In this document: positions 52,650 through 61,554 of the stretch, one piece after another | How positions within the stretch are numbered: the stretch's first letter is position 1 | Layout: each line of letters starts with the position of its first letter | Source of the DNA: an uncultured Gemmiger sp. | GTDB lineage: Bacteria; Bacillota; Clostridia; Oscillospirales; Ruminococcaceae | Direction: 5' to 3' | DNA: 64,000 nt | Assembly: GCA_944382835.1 (NCBI GenBank) | Contig: CALWNP010000008.1 | Location: 1-64,000, forward strand | The notes under the pieces: generated by a model | Databases searched by the model: none | What the model was told of the DNA's origin: nothing | What the model saw: the letters and a program-made list of their open reading frames with translations, nothing else | Position numbers and translations under genes: made by a program

Positions 52650-53960
52650 TCACCCCTTTCGTTCCAGAATTGAGACAAAGAAACCGTCGGTGCCGGTTTT
52701 CTGCGGCAAAAACAGGGTGCCGTATTCCACGCTGCAGGCCCCGGCGGGCAGCATACGGGGGACCACCACCCCGAAGCCGGGGTTCTGGGCTAGAAAACGG
52801 CGGATCTGTTCCTCATTTTCCCAACGGTTCACCGTACAGGTAGAATACACCAATCGGCCGTTTTGGGCAAGATACCGTGCCCCATTTTGCAGAATCTTTT
52901 GTTGCAAATCATAAATTTTTTCCACCGCGTCCAGGCTCTTGTAGCGAATATCCGGCTTTTTGCCGATGACGCCCAGCCCCGAACACGGGACATCGCACAG
53001 GACCCGGTCAAACTGCCCTTTGTCAGGGTCAAACACCGCGGCATCCCCAAAAAAGGGTTGGGCGCAGTGTACCCCACAGCGGGCAAAGGCTTTTTCCAGC
53101 AGCGGGACCCGGCTTTTGACCCCCTCTCCGCAGAGAAGGCTGCCCTTGTCCCCCATCTGCTGGGCCATGGTCAGGCTCTTGCCTCCCGGCGCGGCACAGA
53201 GATCCAGCACCCGCATGCCGGGGGCCGCTTCCACACAGAGAGCGGCATACTGGCTGGCCAGCCCCTGCACATGAAACAGCCCTTGCTGAAAAGTCCTGCC
53301 GGCTGCCACGCCGCCCTGAAACCGGACCAGCAGGCAGTTTTCCCAGGGGCCGGGCTCCACCTCGGCCCCCTCCGCCCGCAGGGCTTCGGTCAGCGCCGCG
53401 GCGTCGGTGCGCAGGGTGTTGACCCGGACGGCGGTGGGATGGCGGTCGTAAAACGCCCGGGCCATCTCCAGTGCCTCGTCGCCGTACTGGTCCAGCAGCA
53501 GCTGGGCCACCGGCCGGGACAGGCTGTAATAGATGCAGAGCCGGCGCAGCGGGTCGGGATACTCCTCCGGGGTTACCCGACAGGCCGCCGCCCGGCGCAG
53601 CATGGCGTTGACCATGCCGCTGGCACTGCTTTTGCCAAAGGCCCGGGTCAGCTTGACCGACTCGTTCACCGCCGCCGGAAGAGGCACCTCCATATAGGCG
53701 GCCTGGGCCAGCCCGGCCCGCAGAATGGCGCGCACCGGCGGGTCCAGCTTGGCCAGCGGCCGGCGGGAAAACCGGGCCAGGATATCATCCAGCAGGTTCT
53801 GCCGTTCCAGTACGGTGTAAAAGATCCGGGCGGCAAAGGCGGCGTCCCGCCCCGAGAGAGGCGGGGTGCAGCGTTTGAGCTCGGCGTCCAGCACCAGATT
53901 GGCGTAGCCGTCCTGTTCCTGGTGCATCAGGGCCCGGACTGCCAGATACCGCGCGGTCAC
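52650..53960 (-). CDS. rsmB: 16S rRNA m5C methyltransferase RsmB
   Basis: 436 aa. NusB-like N-terminal domain (ALMHQEQDGYANLVLDAEL), then SAM-binding CAAPGGKSLTMAQ, and the catalytic cysteines in DVPCSGLG and STCTVNRWENEEQ. The start is taken as the GTG at 53960, which overlaps the fmt stop as GTGA with GGGGGA upstream; a TTG two codons earlier is the alternative. Confidence 0.95.
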   Translation of the reverse strand: MTARYLAVRALMHQEQDGYANLVLDAELKRCTPPLSGRDAAFAARIFYTVLERQNLLDDILARFSRRPLAKLDPPVRAILRAGLAQAAYMEVPLPAAVNESVKLTRAFGKSSASGMVNAMLRRAAACRVTPEEYPDPLRRLCIYYSLSRPVAQLLLDQYGDEALEMARAFYDRHPTAVRVNTLRTDAAALTEALRAEGAEVEPGPWENCLLVRFQGGVAAGRTFQQGLFHVQGLASQYAALCVEAAPGMRVLDLCAAPGGKSLTMAQQMGDKGSLLCGEGVKSRVPLLEKAFARCGVHCAQPFFGDAAVFDPDKGQFDRVLCDVPCSGLGVIGKKPDIRYKSLDAVEKIYDLQQKILQNGARYLAQNGRLVYSTCTVNRWENEEQIRRFLAQNPGFGVVVPRMLPAGACSVEYGTLFLPQKTGTDGFFVSILERKG

Positions 53961-54877
53961 AGGCAATCCCCCGCTTTGAGCCGCCGGCCGGCTGCCCAGG
54001 CGGTGCCCTCCATCGGCTTGCCGCCCTCGGGGGTGACGGTATGCAGTTCCAGGGCGCCCTGGCCACAGGCAACGGTCAGAGGTTTGAGGGCCAGCACGGT
54101 GCCGGGGGCCGCCCCTTGGGGATTGTCGGCCAGGCGGCTGGTGAGCACCTTGATCTTTTTGCCGCCGTACTCAAAGAAGGCCACCGGCCAGGGGTTCATC
54201 CCCCGCACCCAGTTGTGCAGATGGGCGGCGTCCTCGGCAAAGGTAAAGCGGGCCATCTCCTTGGTCAGTGGCGGGGCCTTGGTGGCCTGGGCATCGTCCT
54301 GCTTGCAGGGGGTCAGCCGGCCGGCTGCCAGCTCCTCCACCGCCTTGACCAGGGTCTTCGCCCCGATGGCGCTGACCTTGTCAAACAGTTCCCCGCTGGT
54401 GATCTCGGGGTCGATCTCCACCGGTTCCACCATCAGGATGTCCCCGGTGTCGCAGCCCTCGTCCAGCTGCATGATGGTGACGCCGGTCTGGGTGTCACCG
54501 TTGAGCACTGCCCACTGGATGGGGGCGGAGCCGCGGTATTTGGGCAGCAGCGAGACATGGAGGTTGATGCACCCCAGCGGCGCCACCCACAGCAGCTGGG
54601 GCGGCAGGATGCAGCCGTAAGCCACCACCACAATGAGCTGGGGCGCCAGAGAACGGATCAGATCATCCGAGGAGCCGTCCCGCAGGGTGCGGGGCTGATA
54701 CACCGGAATGCCGTGGGCCTGGGCCAGCTGTTTGACCGGGGGCGCGGTGAGGATCTGTTTGCGGCCCACCGGTTTGTCCGGCCGGGTAAACACACCGCAG
54801 ATCTCGTGCCCCGCCTGCAGCAGCGCTTCTAGGCTGGCGGCGGCGATGTCGGGGGTTCCCATAAAAAGGATGCGCAT
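53957..54877 (-). CDS. fmt: Methionyl-tRNA formyltransferase
   Basis: 306 aa. MGTPDIAAASLEALL, INLHVSLLPKYRGSAPIQWAVLNGD and DEGCDTGDIL carry the formyl-donor site (Asn-His-Asp). Pairs with def 16 bp upstream. Confidence 0.96.
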   Translation of the reverse strand: MRILFMGTPDIAAASLEALLQAGHEICGVFTRPDKPVGRKQILTAPPVKQLAQAHGIPVYQPRTLRDGSSDDLIRSLAPQLIVVVAYGCILPPQLLWVAPLGCINLHVSLLPKYRGSAPIQWAVLNGDTQTGVTIMQLDEGCDTGDILMVEPVEIDPEITSGELFDKVSAIGAKTLVKAVEELAAGRLTPCKQDDAQATKAPPLTKEMARFTFAEDAAHLHNWVRGMNPWPVAFFEYGGKKIKVLTSRLADNPQGAAPGTVLALKPLTVACGQGALELHTVTPEGGKPMEGTAWAAGRRLKAGDCL

Positions 54878-54893
54878 TGCCTACACCTCTGTC

Positions 54894-55412
54894 TCAGTTT
54901 TTCTCGGCTTCTTCGGGGTAGTCATCCTCATAGAAATGGGTGGCCAGATCCATGATGGTGATGCCATCCAGATGGTTGTTCTCGTGCTGGATGCAGCGGG
55001 CCAGCATGTCATCGGCCTCCAGCTCAAACCACTCGCCATGGCGGTCCTGGGCTTTGACCTTCACATGCTTGGACCGGGAAATGGCCCCGTTATGCCCCGG
55101 GAAGGACAGGCAGCCCTCGTAGAGTTCCACCTTCTCATCGCTGAGTTCCAGGATCTCGGGGTTGATGAACTCGATGAACTTGTACTGGTAATCCGCCGGA
55201 ACCTCCTCGGGCATATCCCGGTCATCCAGGCAGATGAAAAGCCGGCGCATATAACCCACCTGCGGGCCGGCCAGCCCCAGGCCGTCGGCGTCCAGCAGGG
55301 TTTCCTTCATATCATCCAGCAGGGTAGCCAGCCGGTCATCAAACTTGGTCACGGGCCGGCAGACTTTCTTCAGGATCGGGTCGCCGTCCTGTACAATGGT
55401 ACGCAGAGCCAT
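54894..55412 (-). CDS. def: Peptide deformylase
   Basis: 172 aa metalloenzyme removing N-formyl groups. The three motifs are GLGLAGPQVG, EGCLSFPG and QHENNHLDG (HExxH). The ATG at 55412 follows TAGGAGGT; an ATG 24 nt earlier lies before that site. Confidence 0.96.
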   Translation of the reverse strand: MALRTIVQDGDPILKKVCRPVTKFDDRLATLLDDMKETLLDADGLGLAGPQVGYMRRLFICLDDRDMPEEVPADYQYKFIEFINPEILELSDEKVELYEGCLSFPGHNGAISRSKHVKVKAQDRHGEWFELEADDMLARCIQHENNHLDGITIMDLATHFYEDDYPEEAEKN

Positions 55413-55436
55413 CTTGGTAAACCTCCTAAAATACAA

Positions 55437-57692
55437 TCACATATCTCCGTCAGAATTGAAATCCAGCACCACCGAAGCCCGGGACGGCCATTTTTCCTGA
55501 TCGTACCCGGCCAGCGCCTGCCGCAGCAGCACCCGGAAGGCCGCATCGTTGCGACATTTGATGGTGAGCTTGTAGCGGTACTTTCCGTTGAGCATCAGAA
55601 TATTCATGGGGGCCGGTCCCAGCAGCCGCAGCGGCATCTGGGGATGGGCAGCGGCCAGCTGGGCCAGAATGGCGCCGAAGCGCTGGGCCGCCTGCAGCAC
55701 CGCCCCTTCCTGGGCCCCCACAAAACCCGCCACGCAGAACCCGCAGAAGGGCGGGTACAGTCCGTAGCGGCGGAAGGTGATTTCCTCCCGGTAAAAGGCC
55801 TCATAATCCTGGGCCGCGGCCAAACGCAGCACCGGATGTTCCGGCACTACCGTCTGGATCAGCGCCCGGCCGGGCAGCTCGGCCCTGCCGCCCCGCCCGA
55901 TCACCTGGGTGACCAGGCTGAACACCGTTTCGTAGGCACGGAACCCCTGCCCGAAGAGCAGCGAATCAATGCCCAGCACCCCCACCAGGGTGACCTTTTC
56001 AAAATCCAGCCCCTTAGCCACCATCTGGGTGCCCAGCAGGATGTCGTATTCGCCGGCGGCGAACTGGGCCAGCATCCGCTCGTGGGAATTTTTCTGGGTG
56101 GTGGAATCCTGATCCATCCGCAGAATCCGGGCCCCGGGCAGCAGGGTTTGCAGCTCCTCCTCCACCCGCTGGGTGCCGAATCCGCTGTACGCAATCTTGC
56201 CGCCGCACTGGGGGCAGACGGTGGGCGGGCTGGCGGTGTGGCCGCAATGGTGGCAGAGCAGCGCCCGCTGGGGTTTGTGATAAACCATGGGAACACTGCA
56301 GTTGGGGCATTTGAGCACAAACCCGCAGCTGGTACACATCCCCACGGTGCGGTAGCCCCGGCGGTTGAGCAGCAGAATGCTCTGCTCTCCCCGTTCCAGG
56401 TTCTGGGCCAGTTCTCGGGCCATCCGGACACTGACCTCCCGGGGATTGCCGGCGGTGAGTTCCGCCCGCATGTCGATAAAATCCACCGTGGGCAGCGGCC
56501 GGCCACCATATCGCTGACGCAGGGTCAGCAGCTTCATCCGGCCGGACTGGGCGGCATGGTAGGTCTCGGTGCGGGGGGTGGCCGAGGCAAAAACCAGCAG
56601 AGCGTTTTCCATCACCGCCCGCTTCTTGGCCACATCATGGGCCGAAAATCGGGGAGCGGATTCGCTCTGATAGGTGTGCTCCTGTTCCTCATCCATAATG
56701 ATGAGGCCGATGTCCCGCAATGGCGCAAAGACGGCGCTGCGGGTACCCACCACGATGTCGGCATTGCCCCGCTGGATCATCCGCCATTGCAGCAGCCGCT
56801 CGGTGTTGTTGAGGGCGGAGTGCTGCACCGCCAGCCGGCTGCCGAACATCGCCTTGAGCCGGCGGATCATCTGGGGGGTCAGGCTGATCTCGGGCACCAG
56901 CACCAGGGCCTTGCGCCCCAGTTCCAGAGTGCGCTGGATCAGCTTGAGGAACACCGCCGTCTTGCCGCTGCCGGTGACCCCGTACAGCAGCGCTGCGTGG
57001 GGGTTGGCATCGTCCAGATCGGGCAGCAGCGCCTCGTAGGCGGTCTGCTGCTCGGGGGAAAGATCCAGCGGGCGGGGATCAAAGGGAATCCGGTCAAAGA
57101 GATCCACCATCTTATCCTGTTCCGATACCGCCAGCACTCCCTTTTGGCAGAGGGTGTCGAGGGTGGGCCGGGCAATGCCCTGGGCCTCCAGCTCCCGCTG
57201 GGTCAGCGGCCCGTCCTGCAGAGCCTGGACTGCCGCCTGCTGCCGCGGCCCGGGTTTGGGCTTTTCCGGCAGTGTACCCACCAGAGTGTAGACCCGCTCC
57301 GATGTCCGGGTAAGCCGGCTCTGGAGCACCGGTTTGCCATCCTTTTGGCCGGGGCGGTACTGGGCGCCGTAGGGGATCACCGCCTTGACCGCCTCATACC
57401 AGGTACAGAAGGACCGGTCTTTGAGGAACCGCACAATTTCCAGCAGATCGGGGGTCAGGCGGGCTTCCTCCGGCGCAGCATCCAGCAGGCTTTTCAGCTT
57501 GGGATCGAGGCTTTCCGCCTCGGTGATCTCCAGCACCACCGCCATCCGCGGTTTGTTGCCCCGGCCAAAGGGCACCAACACCATGCTGCCGGACCAGACC
57601 CGGCCCTCCAGTGCGTCGGGGATACGGTAGGAATAGAGCTTGTCGAAATGGATGGTGGCGTCATTGACCGCCACCTGCGCCAGTTTCGGCAC
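55437..57692 (-). CDS. priA: Primosomal protein N' (PriA helicase)
   Basis: 751 aa. N-terminal DNA-binding domain (VAVNDATIHFDKLYSYRIP), Walker A TGSGKTAVFL, DEEQ box, and the eight-cysteine zinc-binding region (CTSCGFVLKCPNC, LCHHCG, VCPQCGG). The start is likely the GTG at 57692, 9 nt after AAAGGAGGG. It restarts stalled replication forks. Confidence 0.95.
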   Translation of the reverse strand: MPKLAQVAVNDATIHFDKLYSYRIPDALEGRVWSGSMVLVPFGRGNKPRMAVVLEITEAESLDPKLKSLLDAAPEEARLTPDLLEIVRFLKDRSFCTWYEAVKAVIPYGAQYRPGQKDGKPVLQSRLTRTSERVYTLVGTLPEKPKPGPRQQAAVQALQDGPLTQRELEAQGIARPTLDTLCQKGVLAVSEQDKMVDLFDRIPFDPRPLDLSPEQQTAYEALLPDLDDANPHAALLYGVTGSGKTAVFLKLIQRTLELGRKALVLVPEISLTPQMIRRLKAMFGSRLAVQHSALNNTERLLQWRMIQRGNADIVVGTRSAVFAPLRDIGLIIMDEEQEHTYQSESAPRFSAHDVAKKRAVMENALLVFASATPRTETYHAAQSGRMKLLTLRQRYGGRPLPTVDFIDMRAELTAGNPREVSVRMARELAQNLERGEQSILLLNRRGYRTVGMCTSCGFVLKCPNCSVPMVYHKPQRALLCHHCGHTASPPTVCPQCGGKIAYSGFGTQRVEEELQTLLPGARILRMDQDSTTQKNSHERMLAQFAAGEYDILLGTQMVAKGLDFEKVTLVGVLGIDSLLFGQGFRAYETVFSLVTQVIGRGGRAELPGRALIQTVVPEHPVLRLAAAQDYEAFYREEITFRRYGLYPPFCGFCVAGFVGAQEGAVLQAAQRFGAILAQLAAAHPQMPLRLLGPAPMNILMLNGKYRYKLTIKCRNDAAFRVLLRQALAGYDQEKWPSRASVVLDFNSDGDM

Positions 57693-57728
57693 CGTCCCGT
57701 CCCTCCTTTCCCCGGATGGCACCCGGAA

Positions 57729-58304
57729 TCACTCCTCGGCGCCGCTGATCTTTTCGCTGATGATCTTGTAAATGTCCTCGGCACAGCGGTCCACGTCGTC
57801 ATTGACCACCTGACGGTCGTAATCGCCGGCATGGGCAATCTCGGTTTCGGCCCGCTTGAGGCGCCAGGCGATGGTCTCTTCCTGCTCGGTGCCGCGGCTG
57901 CGCAGCCGGCGCTCCAGTTCCTGCATATCCGGCGGCAGCACAAAGATGGTGGTGGAATCGGGGTACATCCGCTTGATGTTGCCGGCGCCCTCCACCTCGA
58001 TGACCAAAATCACCGGGATCTGCTGCTGCATGTGGCGTTCCACCTCGCTGCGCAGGGTGCCGTAGTAGTTGCCGCAGTAGCAGGTGTGCTCCACAATGTC
58101 CCCGCCGGCCAGGTGGTTTTCAAAGGCCTCCTTGGTCAGGAAGTGGTAGTTCACCCCATCGCGCTCCCCTTCCCGCATAGCGCGGGTGGTGGCGGAAACT
58201 GTCTTCTGCACCTCGGGATGGAGGGCCAGCAGCCGGGACACCACGGTGTCCTTGCCGGTGCCCGAAGGGCCCGAGACGACAAACAGATACTTTTCACCTT
58301 TCAT
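57729..58304 (-). CDS. gmk: Guanylate kinase
   Basis: 191 aa. P-loop SGPSGTGKDTV, TTRAMREGERDGVNY, and YCGNYYGT. The ATG at 58304 follows AGGGGGAAA. rpoZ and coaBC, usually between gmk and priA in Bacilli, are absent. Confidence 0.96.
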   Translation of the reverse strand: MKGEKYLFVVSGPSGTGKDTVVSRLLALHPEVQKTVSATTRAMREGERDGVNYHFLTKEAFENHLAGGDIVEHTCYCGNYYGTLRSEVERHMQQQIPVILVIEVEGAGNIKRMYPDSTTIFVLPPDMQELERRLRSRGTEQEETIAWRLKRAETEIAHAGDYDRQVVNDDVDRCAEDIYKIISEKISGAEE

Positions 58305-58323
58305 TTGTATTTCCCCCTGTCTA

Positions 58324-58587
58324 TTACACGTCCGGTTTGGCGTCCGGCCCGGTTTCAGCGGCCATCCGGGCGGCCACCGTTTCGGGGCTGAGCGCCGAAA
58401 GAATGATGTGGTCGGAATCCATGACCAGCACCGCATGGGTGCGCCGGCCAAAGGTGGCGTCGATGACTGCCCCCTTGTCCCGGGCATCCTGCACAATCCG
58501 CTTGACCGGCGCAGAGTCCGGGCTGACCACCGCGATGAGCCGGTCGCCGTTGACCATATTGCCAAAACCAATGTTGATCAGTTTCAT
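58324..58587 (-). CDS. remA: RemA-like DUF370 regulator
   Basis: 87 aa. [34 protein letters not shown] and [20 protein letters not shown] match the RemA/DUF370 family; in Bacillus RemA is a DNA-binding activator of matrix genes. Lies between gmk and yicC as usual. Confidence 0.92.
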   Translation of the reverse strand: MKLINIGFGNMVNGDRLIAVVSPDSAPVKRIVQDARDKGAVIDATFGRRTHAVLVMDSDHIILSALSPETVAARMAAETGPDAKPDV

Positions 58588-58609
58588 GAAGGCTCCCTTC
58601 GGCTGTGCC

Positions 58610-59488
58610 TCACTCGATGTTCTGGATCTGCTCGCGGATCTTTTCGATCTCGGCCTTGATCTCCACCACCAGCCGGGTGATGTTGATGTCCTGGCACTTG
58701 GAACCGATGGTGTTGGTTTCCCGGTTGAGCTCCTGGGTCAGGAAATCCAGCTTGCGGCCCACCGGCTCATCCATCGCCAGGATGGAGCGGTACTGGGCCA
58801 GGTGGCTGTGCAGACGGACGGTTTCCTCATCCACGGCGGTCTTGTCGGCAAAGATGGCGGCCTCGGTCAGAATCCGGGCCTCATCGATGTTGCGGTCCCC
58901 CAGCAGTTCCTGCAGGCGGGCATACAGACGCTGGGTGTACGCCTGGACCCGGCCCTCGCTGTTCTGTTCCACCTGTCCCACCAGGGCCTCGATGGTGTCC
59001 AGCCGGCCCATCACATCGTCCTTGAGCTTCTGGCCTTCCACAGCGCGCATCGAGACAAAGGCATCCACCGCCTGCTGAGCCACCGCCTGGACATCCTGCC
59101 ACAGGGCTTCCTGGTCCATGGGGGCCGCCACCGTGTTGAGCACATCGGGGAAACGGGCCAACATCCCCACCGTGGTATCATTCTTCACATCCAGCATTTC
59201 GGACATGCTGGCCAGCGCGTCCCGATAGGCCAGGGCCAGCGGCCGGTTGACCTGAACCACCACGTCCGGCGCCGAGATGTTTTGCAGCGAAAGATTCAGC
59301 TCTACCTTGCCGCGGCTGACCCGGGCTGCCACCAGTTTTTTCAGCCGGTCCTCCAGAAAGGCACAGCTGCGGGGCATCCTGGACGAATACTCAAAAAAGC
59401 GGGCGTTGACGCTGCGCAGTTCCACCGTAATGCTGCGGCCGTTCACCACCTGCTCCGCCCGTCCGTATCCTGTCATGCTAAGTATCAT
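58610..59488 (-). CDS. yicC: YicC family endoribonuclease-like protein
   Basis: 292 aa. N-terminal [13 protein letters not shown], central [15 protein letters not shown] and C-terminal [22 protein letters not shown] are family signatures; YicC of E. coli acts on RNA. The ATG at 59488 follows TGAGGAG. First gene of the long minus-strand operon to spoVM. Confidence 0.93.
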   Translation of the reverse strand: MILSMTGYGRAEQVVNGRSITVELRSVNARFFEYSSRMPRSCAFLEDRLKKLVAARVSRGKVELNLSLQNISAPDVVVQVNRPLALAYRDALASMSEMLDVKNDTTVGMLARFPDVLNTVAAPMDQEALWQDVQAVAQQAVDAFVSMRAVEGQKLKDDVMGRLDTIEALVGQVEQNSEGRVQAYTQRLYARLQELLGDRNIDEARILTEAAIFADKTAVDEETVRLHSHLAQYRSILAMDEPVGRKLDFLTQELNRETNTIGSKCQDINITRLVVEIKAEIEKIREQIQNIE

Positions 59489-59556
59489 AAATCCGAACTC
59501 CTCACCAATAATCTGGGCAGCACACGACAATATGCCACAATATCCATATTTTAATT

Positions 59557-59585
59557 ATTTTACTATTGTTACCCGTATTTTGCAA
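59557..59585 (-). promoter_or_regulatory. Promoter of the yicC operon
   Basis: Minus strand TTGCAA (59585-59580), 17-nt spacer, TAAAAT (59562-59557), about 60 nt before the yicC start. Confidence 0.6.
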
Positions 59586-59637
59586 GGGCAACCGCCCCAC
59601 CCGAAGCGGGTTTTACAAACAGCCCATCTGCGACAGC

Positions 59638-59671
59638 AAAACCCGGCCTTGGCGGACCAAAGCCGGGTTTT
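59638..59671 (-). terminator. Terminator of the ATP-grasp gene
   Basis: AAAACCCGGC (59638-59647) pairs with GCCGGGTTTT (59662-59671). A-run on one side and T-run on the other, so it could work in both directions. Confidence 0.75.
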
Positions 59672-59687
59672 CACAAAATGACGCAGC

Positions 59688-60881
59688 TTATTCGGTTTCC
59701 TGTACATAGTGGATGAAGGCATCCCGCTCTCTGGCGGTGCGCAGATTCACCACATACATCTGGTTGCCCATATCCATGGCCAGGGCATCGGGCATCCGGT
59801 CACACATCTTCATCTGGGCGCCGTAGCGGTCCAGAATCTGCTGGTGGGTATGCTTGTAGTGCTTGCCATCCCGCCGGCCGGCGTAGACGCAGTACCACTT
59901 GGGACCGTTGAGCTTCTGATGGCGCACCTCGTCGTAGCAGACCATGTCCGCCCAGATCTGGTAGCAGTCCACACTGTTGGCAAAGTTGATCATATCGGGG
60001 GTGTAACCGCCCGCCGGGCGCATGTTGACCTCCAGTGCCACATAGTCTCCTTTTTTGCCCAGGCCGGGCTTGTCCTCGTTGAGGCAGAAGAACTCACAGT
60101 GGAAGAAACGGCTCTTGGCGCCAAAGGCCTTGATGGTGCGGAAGCCCACATCCTTCAGGGCCGGAGGTACCTCCTTCTGGACCCAGTAGGCCAGGTCACC
60201 GTCGGTGTTGACGATGTCCATGATGGGGGTCGGGAAGTAATTGCTGGTGTAGAACAGCGGCACACAATGGCTGTCCGCCACACCGTCAAAGCTGACGATG
60301 GTGCCGTTGATGAACTCCTCCATAATATAAGGTTCGGAGGGCAGGTTGGCATAGAACCTCTCCAGGTCCTGCTCGTTCTTCAATTTATAGGTAGCCTCGG
60401 CGCCACAGCCGTTGTCCGGCTTGACGATGACCGGCCAGCCCACCTGGGCGATGAAGGCCCGGGCGTTCTCGATGGTGTCCACCATGTGGTAGCGCGCCAC
60501 CGGCACCCCGGCGACACGGTAGCTCTCCTTCATCAGGCTTTTGAACTTGATGCGGTTGATAAAATCGTTCTGGGCACCGGTGGTGATGTTGAAATCGGTG
60601 CGCAGCTGGGCGTCCATCTCCAGCCAGTATTCGTTGTTGCTCTCCACCCAGTCGATCTTGCCATAGTGGAAGGTGAAGAACCCCATGGCCCGCACCATCT
60701 GGTCATAATCGGCCAGGTTGTCCACCCGGTAATACTCGGTCAGGCAGTGCTTGAGCTCCTGCGGGATCTCCTCAAAGGGGGAATCCCCGATGCCCAGCAC
60801 ATTGACCCCGTTGCGGGCCAGCCGGTCACAGAAATTCCAGTAACTTTTGGGGAACTGCGGAGAGATAAAAACAAAATTCAT
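59688..60881 (-). CDS. ATP-grasp family ligase of unknown substrate
   Basis: 397 aa. FVFISPQFPKSYWNFCDRLARNGVNVLGIGD begins a pre-ATP-grasp domain; WPVIVKPDNGCGAEATYKL and YIMEEFINGTIVSFDGV are ATP-grasp core motifs, and LEVNMRPAGGYTPDMI holds the metal-binding Glu/Asn. Probably forms an amide or peptide bond. The ATG at 60881 lies about 13 nt after GGAAGGAAG, slightly far. No biosynthetic partner is next to it. Confidence 0.75.
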   Translation of the reverse strand: MNFVFISPQFPKSYWNFCDRLARNGVNVLGIGDSPFEEIPQELKHCLTEYYRVDNLADYDQMVRAMGFFTFHYGKIDWVESNNEYWLEMDAQLRTDFNITTGAQNDFINRIKFKSLMKESYRVAGVPVARYHMVDTIENARAFIAQVGWPVIVKPDNGCGAEATYKLKNEQDLERFYANLPSEPYIMEEFINGTIVSFDGVADSHCVPLFYTSNYFPTPIMDIVNTDGDLAYWVQKEVPPALKDVGFRTIKAFGAKSRFFHCEFFCLNEDKPGLGKKGDYVALEVNMRPAGGYTPDMINFANSVDCYQIWADMVCYDEVRHQKLNGPKWYCVYAGRRDGKHYKHTHQQILDRYGAQMKMCDRMPDALAMDMGNQMYVVNLRTARERDAFIHYVQETE

Positions 60882-60920
60882 CCAGAACAACTTCCTTCCT
60901 GATCCAACCCAAACCCAGCC

Positions 60921-61100
60921 TTACCGGGGCAAAAACTGGTTGCGGGCGGCATCATAACAATAGCCAGCCTCCTCCAGCTTGGCGCACAGTGCCTCCCGGT
61001 CTGCATCCTCCTTGCGGCAGAAGGTTTCCAGATCAGGGTCGCGGTCACGCAGTTTGGTGTTGGTGTAGCTTAACAAGATAATCGGGTCCTGCGGTATCAT
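60921..61100 (-). CDS. DUF4250 domain protein
   Basis: 59 aa. MIPQDPIILLSYTNTKLRD, then LEEAGYCYDAARNQF, the compact DUF4250 pattern. The ATG at 61100 follows GGAGGATG. Function unknown. It lies between rpmB and the ATP-grasp gene. Confidence 0.85.
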   Translation of the reverse strand: MIPQDPIILLSYTNTKLRDRDPDLETFCRKEDADREALCAKLEEAGYCYDAARNQFLPR

Positions 61101-61135
61101 AGGGCGCATCCTCCATCAGCAGAATATAAGAAAAA

Positions 61136-61156
61136 GCCGGCCACCAGGTGACCGGC
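61136..61156 (-). terminator. Terminator of rpmB
   Basis: On the minus strand GCCGGTCACC pairs with GGTGGCCGGC (one wobble pair, very short loop) and runs into TTTTTCTT. Confidence 0.85.
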
Positions 61157-61171
61157 ATTTTTTCCGTCCAA

Positions 61172-61360
61172 TCAGACCGCGCGGGTAACCTTACCCGAAC
61201 GCAGGCAGCGGGTGCAGGCGTAGATATACTTCGGGGAACCATCCACGACAGCTTTTACGCGCTTGACATTGGGATTCCAAGTACGGTTGCTCCGACGATG
61301 GGAGTGAGACACCTTAATCCCGAAGGTAACACCTTTGCCACAGCATGCACATTTGGCCAT
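61172..61360 (-). CDS. rpmB: 50S ribosomal protein L28
   Basis: 62 aa. MAKCACCGKG and YACTRCLRSGKV contain the two zinc-binding cysteine pairs of the C+ form of L28; VSHSHRRSNRTWNPN is the family core. AGGAGGT precedes the ATG. It is about 14 kb from spoVM, whereas in Bacillus the two are adjacent. Confidence 0.97.
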   Translation of the reverse strand: MAKCACCGKGVTFGIKVSHSHRRSNRTWNPNVKRVKAVVDGSPKYIYACTRCLRSGKVTRAV

Positions 61361-61392
61361 TTTGCTTGCACCTCCTTTTACATAGCTGTACT

Positions 61393-61421
61393 ATAATACC
61401 AAACCCAGCCAAAAAATGCAA
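61393..61421 (-). promoter_or_regulatory. rpmB promoter, TTGCAT-N17-TATTAT
   Basis: Minus strand -35 TTGCAT (61421-61416), 17-nt spacer, -10 TATTAT (61398-61393). Same hexamers and spacing as the rpsB promoter. Confidence 0.75.
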
Positions 61422-61461
61422 GTACTTTTTTCAAAATAATTGCAGAATCCCTGCAGATCTC

Positions 61462-61490
61462 TTGTTTTGGCGCACCCGGTACGGTATAAT
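61462..61490 (+). promoter_or_regulatory. Promoter of the M50-scpA-scpB operon
   Basis: TTGTTT (61462-61467), 17-nt spacer, TATAAT (61485-61490), 65 nt before the M50 ATG. Confidence 0.65.
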
Positions 61491-61554
61491 GGCACAATAA
61501 GAATGGATGTTTGATCCGCCCCTGCGGCACAAACACCGCAAAGGAGATTTGTTC

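Noticed and set aside
54708..58391. Open reading frame of 1227 codons on the plus strand
   Set aside because: It lies antisense to fmt, def, priA and gmk, which have full family motifs and ribosome binding sites. Its translation is rich in Gly, His, Gln and Pro without domains, as expected for the reverse of GC-rich genes.
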